Shown here: one piece after another, positions 1-8,145 of the stretch | Numbering within the stretch: position 1 is the first letter of the stretch | Layout: every line of letters starts with the position of its first letter | Translations under genes and position numbers: made by a program | Notes under the pieces: model-generated | What the model saw: the letters and a program-made list of their open reading frames with translations, nothing else | What the model was told of the DNA's origin: nothing | Database searches by the model: none | NCBI GenBank assembly: GCA_009841235.1 | Contig: VXMH01000098.1 | Coordinates: 1-64,000 of the forward strand | Reading direction: 5' to 3' | Origin: Caldilineaceae bacterium SB0661_bin_32 | GTDB taxonomy: Bacteria; Chloroflexota; Anaerolineae; Caldilineales; Caldilineaceae | Length of the DNA stretch: 64,000 nucleotides

Positions 1-10
1 CCGCGGACCC

Positions 11-64
11 AAAAAAGGTGTTCTTCGTGACCCTTCGTGACCCTTCGTGGACAAAAAAGGTGTT
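11..64. repeat. Short tandem and direct repeats
   Basis: The 12-mer AAAAAAGGTGTT occurs at 11-22 and again at 53-64. Between the copies TTCGTGACCC occurs twice in tandem (24-33, 34-43), followed by a partial third copy. No coding region covers it. It looks like a short dispersed intergenic repeat; its role is unknown. Confidence 0.6.
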
Positions 65-251
65 ACTCACTCCTCTCTTCTCTCCACTCTCTCCTCGCAG
101 TTCGCGCGTAGAACATGCTTGACCCTCCATCCCGGATTGTATACACTTCCGTAGAAACTCAGCCTACCAATACTGTCTTCGCCGGACAGACCCGCACGGA
201 TTGACTTCGTCAGACGTCCATCATCGGAGAACAAAGAGGAGTCAGACACCC

Positions 252-1154
252 ATGCAAACCACAACCGTCGCAGACGGGACGAAAGTCACGATGTCCGGCC
301 ACGAGCTTGTCTTCGGCCGGAACATCTTTACACCGCGTGACGCGAACGACATCGCAGACGACATGGCTGCACTACACGCCAGAATCGAGGAGGACGGCTA
401 CCTCCTGATTCGCGACTTCTATGATCGAGACGCAATCATGGCCGCCCGCTCGGACATACTTTCCTACCTGTCTGCACAAGGTTTACTGGATCCCGACGCC
501 CCACCGCAAGAAGGTGTAATTGGTCCGGAAAACGAAGGTGCGGTATTGCGCAACGAGGTTGTCGTCAACATGCACGCCTACCTGCGCATCGTCAACTCCG
601 AGCGCATTATGGCCTTCTTCGAGAACTTTCTTGGCGGCCCAACGCTAACCCTGGATCACAAATGGCCGCGCGCCGTCAGACGCGGCCACAGCACCGGCGC
701 CCACTACGACGTCGTCTTCATGGGCGCCGGCACCAAGAAACTCTACACCGTCTGGACGCCCCTGGACGACCTGTCGCTCGAGATGGGCCCCCTCGCCTTC
801 TGTCTGGGCTCCAACAAGCTCGACCTCCTGCGCCGCACCTACGGCGAGGCCGACGCCCACAACGACGTGACCGACGGCCACCTCAGCCGCAACCCCCTGG
901 AGCTGATCGATATACTCGGCGTCAAGTGGTCGTCCACTCCCTTTCGCGCCGGCGACGTCATGATCTTCGGCATGTACTTCCTGCACGGCTCCCTCGACAA
1001 CGTCTCCAACCGCTATCGCCTCAGCACCGACAACCGCTACCAGCTCGCCTCCGAACCCGTCGACGAACGCCACATGGGCCCCCACCCCGACCAGATCCCC
1101 AAGGCAGAAAACCGCAAGACCATGGCCGAAATGCGCGAAAAATGGGGTATTTGA
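252..1154 (+). CDS. Phytanoyl-CoA dioxygenase (PhyH) family protein
   Basis: A 300-residue protein of the Fe(II)/2-oxoglutarate-dependent PhyH family, which hydroxylates small organic substrates in the cytosol. The facial triad is visible: His151 and Asp153 (HYD) and a distal His245 (FLHGS), with Arg254/Arg256 placed to bind 2-oxoglutarate. I chose the ATG at 252 because AGAGGAG lies 9 bases upstream; an in-frame TTG at 201 has no such site. The next gene, a beta-propeller protein, starts about 50 bases downstream on the same strand, and a PhyH/propeller pair recurs at 24999-27469. The substrate cannot be read from the sequence. Confidence 0.88.
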   Translation: MQTTTVADGTKVTMSGHELVFGRNIFTPRDANDIADDMAALHARIEEDGYLLIRDFYDRDAIMAARSDILSYLSAQGLLDPDAPPQEGVIGPENEGAVLRNEVVVNMHAYLRIVNSERIMAFFENFLGGPTLTLDHKWPRAVRRGHSTGAHYDVVFMGAGTKKLYTVWTPLDDLSLEMGPLAFCLGSNKLDLLRRTYGEADAHNDVTDGHLSRNPLELIDILGVKWSSTPFRAGDVMIFGMYFLHGSLDNVSNRYRLSTDNRYQLASEPVDERHMGPHPDQIPKAENRKTMAEMREKWGI

Positions 1155-1205
1155 ACCCGAAGTCATAGGCTATACCTACGCCTCTCATAAGGATTCCATA
1201 CTGCC

Positions 1206-2849
1206 ATGACAGTTCCCGAGCCCAAGAGCCCCACCGAGCAACTCGACATTCAGCAGAAGACCGATGCCATCCTAAGCGGCAGCCGGCCCGTAGACAAGGA
1301 CTACCCCTACATTCCACCCGACTACAAGGTCCACTTCCCCCACGTCGGCACCGACAGACAGCTGTTTCTGGACAACTTCATTCTCGATCATCTCGACGGC
1401 GTCAAGAGAGAGTTGTGCGCCCCGCAGAAGGCCCCCGAGCCTCTCCTCTCCTTTACCGACCTTCCATGGGAGCAAGTGCAGTTCAACCCCGGCACCGCCG
1501 GCGTCGTTCACGATCCCGACGACGGCCTGTTCAAAATGTGGTACTGGCAGGGCCTGGCCAACGAGCCCTTCAACACCGGGCAGGTAATGTGCTACGCTGA
1601 GTCAAAGGACGCCCTCCACTGGGAGAAACCGCTCCGCGATGACTGCCTCCCCTTCCAGGAGCATACCGCCACCAACATCGTCCACCCCGACATCTCCCAG
1701 TCCGGCCTCGCCCTGAACCACGACCGCAGCGACAGCGAGCGCAAATACCTTCTCGTAAACTGGCCCCCCGAAACAGCAGCCCGGCGGCCGCCCGGCAGCC
1801 CCCGCCTCTCCAGCGTCGACGCCTCCCCCGACGGCATCCACTGGCACAACATCAGCGAAGAGTCCCCCCTTCCCCACCACCATGAGCAGAAGATCATCTG
1901 GGACGAAAGCATCCAGCGCTACATAGGCTACAGCCAGTACTCCCACCACCAGAACTTCCTCTACCGCAAACGCCAGATCGGCCGCCAGGAAAGCCCAGAC
2001 TTCATCAACTGGTCACCTAAAGATGTAGTCCTCTCCGCGGACTGGGACGCCAACCTGCCCCCCGACCTGGAGATGCACGACATGTCGGTGCGCAAAATCG
2101 GGGAACTCTACATTGGCATCACCAGCGAATTCATGGCCGAACCCTTCTGGCAGGAGCGCGACGGCCACAACTGGCGCGACCAGGCCTTCTCCCGCCTCGG
2201 CCTCTACACCAGCCGCGACGGCAAGCGCTGGCAGCGCGTCGGCGGACCCGGCCCCTGGGTCGACACCGGCTCGCCCGGCGACCAGGACTACGGCTTCATC
2301 TGCTTCACCCCCGCCGGCGAGTTGGTCCACAACGGCAAGATGGTGATCCCCTACAGCGGCAATCCCCAGAAGCAGAGCTGGCACACTCAGGAACCTCCCA
2401 GTCCCCTTTATCCACAAGAGAAATACAGGCTTCAACACGACGCCTGGCACGCCCGCCAGGCGCTGCAGGGCGACTCCCGTCTCAAGCGCGCCGTGGCCGG
2501 CCTCATCCTGCGCGAGGACGGCTGGGCAAAACTGCTCCCCGAATATGAGACCGGCCAGGTCTACACCAAACAGTTCGTCTTCGAAGGCGACGCCCTGCGC
2601 GTCAACGCCGACTGCAGCTACGGTTACGTGCAGGTCGAACTCCTCGACCCCACATTCACGCCCTACGCGGGTTTCTCAACCGAGCTCTGCGACCCGCTCA
2701 CCGGCCCGCCCGAAAAGATCTGGCACACCGTCAGCTGGCAAGGCAGTAGCGACCTGCGCGCCCTTTGGAACAAGCCCGTACGCATCCGCTTTACCCTCCG
2801 TGAAGCCAGTATCTACGCTTTCCAGTTTTTCCAATCCATGTCAGAATGA
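1206..2849 (+). CDS. Large cytosolic beta-propeller (GH32/GH43-like) protein
   Basis: A 547-residue protein with no signal peptide. It is rich in Trp, Tyr and Asp-Gly turns (for example SPDGIHW and TSRDGKRW), the blade signature of five-bladed propeller glycosidase-like proteins. An early QLFLDNFILD segment is matched by QLFIDDYFIE in the protein at 24999-26546, so the two are paralogues. A C-terminal beta-rich part resembles a sugar-binding or jelly-roll domain. It is probably co-transcribed with the PhyH gene upstream and the UGSC-type gene downstream. I do not recognise a catalytic pair and do not assign a reaction; carbohydrate binding or cleavage is an inference. Confidence 0.7.
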   Translation: MTVPEPKSPTEQLDIQQKTDAILSGSRPVDKDYPYIPPDYKVHFPHVGTDRQLFLDNFILDHLDGVKRELCAPQKAPEPLLSFTDLPWEQVQFNPGTAGVVHDPDDGLFKMWYWQGLANEPFNTGQVMCYAESKDALHWEKPLRDDCLPFQEHTATNIVHPDISQSGLALNHDRSDSERKYLLVNWPPETAARRPPGSPRLSSVDASPDGIHWHNISEESPLPHHHEQKIIWDESIQRYIGYSQYSHHQNFLYRKRQIGRQESPDFINWSPKDVVLSADWDANLPPDLEMHDMSVRKIGELYIGITSEFMAEPFWQERDGHNWRDQAFSRLGLYTSRDGKRWQRVGGPGPWVDTGSPGDQDYGFICFTPAGELVHNGKMVIPYSGNPQKQSWHTQEPPSPLYPQEKYRLQHDAWHARQALQGDSRLKRAVAGLILREDGWAKLLPEYETGQVYTKQFVFEGDALRVNADCSYGYVQVELLDPTFTPYAGFSTELCDPLTGPPEKIWHTVSWQGSSDLRALWNKPVRIRFTLREASIYAFQFFQSMSE

Positions 2850-2895
2850 CGGCAGACAGGCACTCATGCCCAAAATAAACCGAAAGGAGCCAAAC

Positions 2896-4539
2896 ATGGG
2901 ATCACATCTGAAGGTCCACAACCCGATGGGCTACCCGCCCCAGATCGATCAGAAGCATCTGGCCCCGCGCGTCAGCGACCTGGCCGGCAAGACCGTCTAT
3001 CTCGTCGACTGCCGCTTCGACGACGGTGACATCCTCGTCGAGCAGATGGCCAACTGGTTCCGCGACAACCGGCCCGACATCAACATTGAGGTCCGCCGCA
3101 AATCGGGCGTCTATACGGAACGGGACGAGAACCTGTACGAGGAGATTCAGCAGAAAGGAGCGGGGGCCGTCATGGCCGTCGGCCATTGAAGTACCTGCGC
3201 GCCGGCGGTCGCCGACCAATGCATTATTCTGGAAACCGAGTACAACGTTCCCACAGCCTCCATCCAGACCGGGATATTCCTGGACCTGGTGAAGGCCTCC
3301 ACGCTTCAGCAGGGGATTCCCTATCTGCGCCACGCCTTTGTGCCGCAGCCGGTCATGGGCCGCTCGCCGGCCCAGTTGAGAGCTTACGTCGATGGACCTG
3401 ACGACATAACCGGCCGTCCCTTCATGAGCGAAGTCATCGCCGCGCTCACCCGGCCAAAGTCGGAGGAGGAGAGCCGTAAACACAATTTCGACCGCTCCAC
3501 CCCCCGCTTCGTCGAGCCGGACACGGAAGAAAACCTGCACCAGCTCTTCGTCGATAACCTTTGGACCGACATGCTGCCGTTCATTCTCCCTACAGAGGAG
3601 CGAGTCGCCGCCATGTTGGAGGGCACCAGCCGCAGCCCGGACACCGTGGTCGGCCATATGCGCCCCACGGCCACCCGCGAAGCCTGGGAGTACACCGTCG
3701 AAAAGGTCGCCGTAAACGCAGTCATGGCCGGGGCCAGGCCGGAGTATTTCCCCGTCATCCTGGCGCTGGCTTCAACAGGCGCCTCCGCGCGGGCCAGTAC
3801 CACCAGCTCTGCCGCGGCCATGGCCGTCGTCAACGGCCCCGTCCGCCATGAGATCGACATGAACTGGGGTACAGGCGCGATGGGGCCCTACAATCACGCC
3901 AATGCCACAATCGGCCGCGCCTTCGGTCTGCTTTCGCAAAACCTCCAGGGCGGTTCCGTCCCATCAGAAACCTACTTGGGCTCCCAGGGCAACAACTACG
4001 CCTACAACAGCGTAACCTTCGCCGAAAACGAAGAGCGCAGCCCCTGGGTCCCCTTCCACGTCCAGCACGGATTCGACGCCGACCAGAGCGCGGTCAGTGT
4101 TTTCGGCGGCTGCCGCTCGACGGCCTTCAACCTCGGCCTGCGCGCCAAGCACTGGCAGGACCACGTCCGCAACATGCTGCGCGGCCTCAACCCGCATAAC
4201 CCGCCCACCTTCGTGCTCGATCCCATCACCGCGCAGCAGTTCATCGACCGCGGCGGCTTCGACACCAAGGAGAAACTGATCCAGTGGGTATATGAAAACG
4301 CCACCATGCCCGCCGGCGTCTACTGGGACTACCAGCTGATCGAAAACTACGTCTACCCGCACGCGCTCAACGGCGTCGAGCCCTACGCCGCCAAGCTTAA
4401 GGCCGGCAGCGACGAACAGATTCCGATCTACAAGGAAGACGAAATTCACGTCGTAGTCGTCGGTGGTGAGACCAATGGCTACTGGCGCATCATGGGCTGC
4501 AACTACGCCGGCACAGCTTCAGTCGATGACTGGCGCTAG
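2896..4539 (+). CDS. UGSC-family candidate selenoprotein (in-frame UGA at codon 98)
   Basis: One reading frame of 547 residues runs from the ATG at 2896 (AAGGAG 6 bases upstream) to the TAG at 4537-4539, interrupted only by a TGA at 3187-3189. The frame stays protein-like across it: ...AVMAVGH-U-STCAPAVADQ..., giving a U-x-x-C redox motif (U98, C101). The N-terminal part (about 25-160) looks like the thiol/selenol domain of UGSC-type proteins; the second part (about 240-547) contains AVNAVMAGARPEYFPV, typical of the larger members as I recall them. The reaction is not established; a redox or reductive role is inferred. A conventional caller would split it into a short protein ending at 3189 and a GTG-start protein from 3289. 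A nonsense mutation is the main alternative. Confidence 0.75.
3187..3189 (+). other. Candidate selenocysteine codon (UGA)
   Basis: This TGA is the only stop in an otherwise open 548-codon frame. It sits where UGSC-type proteins carry Sec or Cys, three residues before a conserved-looking Cys. The next 33 codons before the first possible restart (GTG 3289) are open and read as normal protein. Confidence 0.7.
3196..3223 (+). promoter_or_regulatory. Candidate bacterial SECIS hairpin
   Basis: Downstream of the TGA an inner stem CGGC (3203-3206) pairs with GCCG (3211-3214) around the loop GGTC. An outer 3-bp stem TGC (3196-3198) with GCA (3221-3223) encloses an internal loop. The apical loop starts with GGU, as in SelB-binding elements, and begins 17 bases after the UGA, inside the usual bacterial spacing. 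The stem is short, so the match is supportive and not decisive. Confidence 0.5.
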
Positions 4540-4571
4540 GTGAATACACGCGCCAGGTGAATACACGCGCC
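4538..4571. repeat. Perfect 17-bp tandem duplication
   Basis: AGGTGAATACACGCGCC is present twice head to tail (4538-4554 and 4555-4571), beginning in the stop codon of the UGSC-type gene. Its first ten bases are the reverse complement of the core of another tandem pair at 54147-54173. Confidence 0.85.
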
Positions 4572-4649
4572 GGATTACTGATGCCCAATTCTTTCCTTAC
4601 CAAAAAGAGGCATCACCCGGCGCATTGCAAGGTCAACCAAAAAAGTAAT

Positions 4650-4691
4650 GGCAGGACAAGTGGAATAGTCCCTCTTTCCACCTGTCCTGCC
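4650..4691 (+). terminator. Long terminator-like hairpin
   Basis: A 16-base arm (4650-4665) pairs with 4676-4691 with a single A-C mismatch and a 10-base loop. It lies about 110 bases after the UGSC-type gene and before the next PhyH gene. No long U tract follows, so it could also protect the mRNA 3' end. Confidence 0.6.
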
Positions 4692-4791
4692 CTATGGTCT
4701 CTAAACTGTCCCGACTCTGAACGCCCTGCCAGATCCCTAAGCAGGGCGAAAAACCGGTCGCCGCGAAGCTGCCCCGAAAGGAAGAGGCAAC

Positions 4792-5580
4792 ATGGAAGAG
4801 ATCACGCAACTTCGACTGGAGGGCTACTGCCTCCTGAAAGGCGTCATTCCACAAGACATGGTTGGCCGGGTCCGCCTGGACATCGACCACTCCATGCAGG
4901 CCGGCCTGGAAGCATATAATAAGCACGACTGGTCTGCCGTCACCCACATGCTGTCCCTGGCCCCCTATTTCGCCGACCCGCGTCTCCTCAAAATCGCGCG
5001 CACTGCCTTCAACCATGCCAAGGTGAAAATCTCCCAGACCGAGTTCAAGAGCGTGCCTCCCTACAGAAACCCGCCCGAATGGCGCAACTTCCACACCGAC
5101 TGGCCCCACGACCTGACCGACGCCTCCTTCTGCGGCCTTATCAATCAACCCTTTCCCGACACCATCATGAGTATCACGTCAATCTGGATGCTCTACCCCT
5201 TCACGCCCGAGAATGGCGCCACCTGGGTCGTCCCCCGCACCCACCGCGACCCCCGCAATCCCCGCGGCCAAAACGACGGCATCGACGGCATGAGTTCCAT
5301 TCCCCACGAGGAGCAAATCTGCGGCGACGCCGGCGACGTCATCCTCATCGACAGCCGCATCTGGCACTCCGCCGGCGCCAACTCGACCGACGACATCAGG
5401 ACCTCAGTCGTCGCCCGCTACTCGCCCTGGTGGCTGAGCGTCGATTACGGCAAACGCAACTGCGCCTTTATTCCTGCCCACATTTTCGACGAGCTGCCCG
5501 AGCCCGTTCAGGAGCTCTACGCCCATCGACGGGTCAAACATGAACCGCTCCAAATCGGAAGTCCATCGCAGCAGTTGTAG
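4792..5580 (+). CDS. Phytanoyl-CoA dioxygenase (PhyH) family protein
   Basis: A 262-residue Fe(II)/2-oxoglutarate dioxygenase. Metal ligands are His101 and Asp103 (HTD) and His192 (IWHSAGAN); Arg203 fits 2-oxoglutarate binding. The stretch NGATWVVPRTH is the usual PhyH strand. It is closer to the protein at 17837-18649 (shared WML.PF..NGAT, SR.WHAAGAN-like and FAPWW-like segments) than to the other two PhyH proteins here. A strong AAAGGAAGAGG site precedes the ATG. Hairpins on both sides suggest a single-gene transcript. Substrate unknown. Confidence 0.88.
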   Translation: MEEITQLRLEGYCLLKGVIPQDMVGRVRLDIDHSMQAGLEAYNKHDWSAVTHMLSLAPYFADPRLLKIARTAFNHAKVKISQTEFKSVPPYRNPPEWRNFHTDWPHDLTDASFCGLINQPFPDTIMSITSIWMLYPFTPENGATWVVPRTHRDPRNPRGQNDGIDGMSSIPHEEQICGDAGDVILIDSRIWHSAGANSTDDIRTSVVARYSPWWLSVDYGKRNCAFIPAHIFDELPEPVQELYAHRRVKHEPLQIGSPSQQL

Positions 5581-5588
5581 GCGCCGGC

Positions 5589-5626
5589 GCCGGCAAGCCG
5601 GCTGAGAATCAGACCGGGCCCGGTCT
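5589..5626. terminator. Bidirectional terminator-like palindromes
   Basis: GCCGGC-AA-GCCGGC (5589-5602) is followed by the perfect 16-base palindrome AGACCGGGCCCGGTCT (5611-5626). They lie between the convergent PhyH gene and the next - strand gene, where a shared terminator is expected. Confidence 0.5.
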
Positions 5627-5627
5627 G

Positions 5628-6356
5628 CTACCGTTCAAGAACTGGGAAAAAGCGAGGCTTCAACATCTTGTAGAGGTCAGGTCCGTTGATGTACCCCTGC
5701 GGCAGGAGCAGTTCGAGCGCCCTGTCCCGCTTGATGACGTGAGATTCAAAGCTGCCCGTACGCGGGTCAAATACAGAGCAGGAGATCGCTTCGCGGCTCA
5801 CGTCACACTTTGCCGGCGCAAAATTGCAGCTTGTTTCCTGCTGACTCTGGGAAAAACTGCAGTCGTACTCAAAGCCCATGAACGCCTCAAAGGCTATGAT
5901 GCGATTGAACGGGTTGGTCGGGCTGTTCTCAACCCTTCCCGTGACTGAATCAGGAAATGCAAAGATTTCATAGTTTCTCAACTGTTCCATGTCTACTCTG
6001 GAAAGAGCGACCGACCTTCTGATGTTGAAATCATAAACGTAGTAGCCGGGGCGTCCACCTGCCGCCTGACGGCATTCGTCGAACTGCTCGTCCAGAGTTG
6101 CCGCACTGTTTGCCAGTCTCCCATCTCCCGCCGTGCCGGTCGCACATCCTTGAAGGTAGAGCAGCTGTGAGCTGAATGGACCCCCAACATATTCGCGGAT
6201 CTCTTTGCCTTCAGAAAGAGCCCGCAAGAGAAGGAAAACACCAGTCGCCAACAGTGCGAGCAGGAAAACGACGGAGACAACGCCCACCTGCTTGATCCGC
6301 GAGCCCCTCAATCGGAGGGCGGGAAAGCTGCGTCTGAAGTTCAATGATGGTTTCAT
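5628..6356 (-). CDS. Membrane-anchored hypothetical protein
   Basis: A 242-residue protein I do not recognise. Residues about 1-21 are basic, about 22-45 form one hydrophobic helix (VGVVSVVFLLALLATGVFLL), and the rest is hydrophilic, so an N-in, C-out single-pass anchor is likely. The outside part has several Cys (in GCATG, DECR, DCSF, SCNF, KCDV, SCSV), which may form disulphides. It is convergent with the PhyH gene and divergent from the GH127-like gene. Composition is ordinary for the window. Confidence 0.65.
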   Translation of the reverse strand: MKPSLNFRRSFPALRLRGSRIKQVGVVSVVFLLALLATGVFLLLRALSEGKEIREYVGGPFSSQLLYLQGCATGTAGDGRLANSAATLDEQFDECRQAAGGRPGYYVYDFNIRRSVALSRVDMEQLRNYEIFAFPDSVTGRVENSPTNPFNRIIAFEAFMGFEYDCSFSQSQQETSCNFAPAKCDVSREAISCSVFDPRTGSFESHVIKRDRALELLLPQGYINGPDLYKMLKPRFFPVLER

Positions 6357-6423
6357 CTCAGAGTCTCACGAAAACACCCATCGGATAGGGGCTGACCAAT
6401 CAGACCTGCCCGCTTAACGGCAA

Positions 6424-8073
6424 ATGAGTGAGCGAGGTTCCAGGCGAAAACCGCAAAAGGCCGAACCCCCGCTGATCGAGACCAACCTGACACCGAGAAC
6501 GGGGGACGCTAAGTCCATGCTTGCAGATGTCAACACGACCAATATAGCCTCCGCAATCAGACTGGGATGCCGCACGATGTGTTCGGTCTTCAACGCCGAT
6601 GACGACGACGTACCCTTTTTCGGTTCCCAGGTCTGGCCGGATGCCTTTCTCAGCTTCAGTACCTCGGCCTCCGAAGCGCATGTGCCCGGCCGCCACCTCA
6701 ACGCCCTTCTCAACGCCGAAGACGTGTTGGGCCTCAAAGTGAATGAAGGTTGTATCGACCGCCACGCCCGCGCCGCCTTCCTCGCCTACTCCGGCGCGCT
6801 TCCTCTTCCCCTCAACCGCGATCGCATAGGCGGCCCCCTGGTCCACTTCTATCCCCACAACGTCCGCGAGGGATTTCACGCCCTCTACGCGCTGGCCCGC
6901 TTCCGCGACAGCGCGCCGGCAGTCGAGTTGGCAGAACGCAGCATTCGTGCGATTCAAAAGCTCTGGCATCCCCACAACGGCTGGGACAAAGAGCGGATTG
7001 AGAGCAAGTTCGAACTCCATTCCACAACATTCATTATCGGACTGGCGCGGGCGATCGGTCCGCTGGCGAAGCTGCACCGGCATACCGGCTGCCCCGGCGC
7101 GCTCGAACTGGCGCTGGAGCTCGCAGACAAAGCCACTTCCGAGTTCTACCTTCCGTCCGGCGCATACGATCGCGAGACCTTCGGCCCCCATACCCACTCC
7201 ACCACCTGCGTCATGTCTTCACTCGCCCAGCTGGCCGACCTGACACGCAACGCGAGCCTGATGGAGCGAGTCCGCGCCTTCTACGACAACGGGCTCAACG
7301 ACATACGCGATCAGCTCGGCTGGGTCATCGAAAGCAGTGACGACGGCAGAGATCCGGATCGCGGCGAGGTCAACAACACCGGCGACGTCGTCGAAACTGC
7401 GCTCCTGCTTGGAAAGTGGGGGTATCCGCACTACTTTGAAGACGCCGAGCGCATCCTGCGCTGCCATCTGCTTCCCTCGCAGCTGCGCGATACCTCCTTC
7501 ATTCGCGAGCCGGCCAACCCGCACAACGAGGACGGCAGGCGCGATGTCGCCGACAGACACCTCGGCGCCTTCGGCTTCCCCGCGCCTTACGGGCACAAGA
7601 CTTTGGACGCGCAGCGCATCAGCTTCAACATGGATATTGTCGGCGGATCGGTTGGGTCACTATGTGAAGTCTACCGGCAAGCCGTGGATACAACCCCGGC
7701 GGGCCACTACGTGCATCTGCACTTCGACCGCGAAACCGAGGCCGTTGCCGTAGAGTCGCCCTATACGCATCGCCACATGCGTGTGCGCGCCAAGCGGCCC
7801 GGACCTCTCTTCGTTCGCCTTCCCAGCTGGGTCGAAACGGAAGTAATCAGCGTAGACGGGCTCGATGACCCGCCCCGCCTCCACAACGGCTACCTCGTCC
7901 TCAGCCAGCCCCCGATCAACCGCTGGATTACCATCCGGTTCGATCTGACCGAGCGGGACATCGTTCTCAGCCACCGCACACGCGAGATCAAAGTGCGGCT
8001 CCGCGGCGATTCGGTTGCCGCCATGTCCAACTTCGGCGCCGAGCTCACCTTCTTCCCGGCGCTCGAGGCGTGA
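6424..8073 (+). CDS. GH127-like (alpha/alpha)6-barrel glycosidase
   Basis: A 549-residue protein with the long helical repeats of the beta-L-arabinofuranosidase (GH127/DUF1680) or a related glycosidase superfamily: segments such as HNGWDKERIESKFELHSTTF and a C-terminal beta-sandwich (about 440-549). No signal peptide. The first 31 residues are basic and low in predicted structure, so a start at the ATG at 6517 is possible; neither start has a clear ribosome-binding site. The PIG-L deacetylase gene follows by about 70 bases, so the two may act on one modified sugar. Family is inferred from overall pattern, not from a checked catalytic Cys/Glu set. Confidence 0.6.
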   Translation: MSERGSRRKPQKAEPPLIETNLTPRTGDAKSMLADVNTTNIASAIRLGCRTMCSVFNADDDDVPFFGSQVWPDAFLSFSTSASEAHVPGRHLNALLNAEDVLGLKVNEGCIDRHARAAFLAYSGALPLPLNRDRIGGPLVHFYPHNVREGFHALYALARFRDSAPAVELAERSIRAIQKLWHPHNGWDKERIESKFELHSTTFIIGLARAIGPLAKLHRHTGCPGALELALELADKATSEFYLPSGAYDRETFGPHTHSTTCVMSSLAQLADLTRNASLMERVRAFYDNGLNDIRDQLGWVIESSDDGRDPDRGEVNNTGDVVETALLLGKWGYPHYFEDAERILRCHLLPSQLRDTSFIREPANPHNEDGRRDVADRHLGAFGFPAPYGHKTLDAQRISFNMDIVGGSVGSLCEVYRQAVDTTPAGHYVHLHFDRETEAVAVESPYTHRHMRVRAKRPGPLFVRLPSWVETEVISVDGLDDPPRLHNGYLVLSQPPINRWITIRFDLTERDIVLSHRTREIKVRLRGDSVAAMSNFGAELTFFPALEA

Positions 8074-8145
8074 TGGCAGTGGTACTATTCTGTAGGACGA
8101 ATATCCTGATACGGCAACACGATTCAAGAACGAAGGGAACCGATC

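Noticed and set aside
3187..3189. Pseudogene or sequencing error as explanation of the TGA
   Set aside because: Not excluded, but less likely: the TGA falls exactly at the expected redox residue, no frameshift is present, and a SECIS-like hairpin follows.
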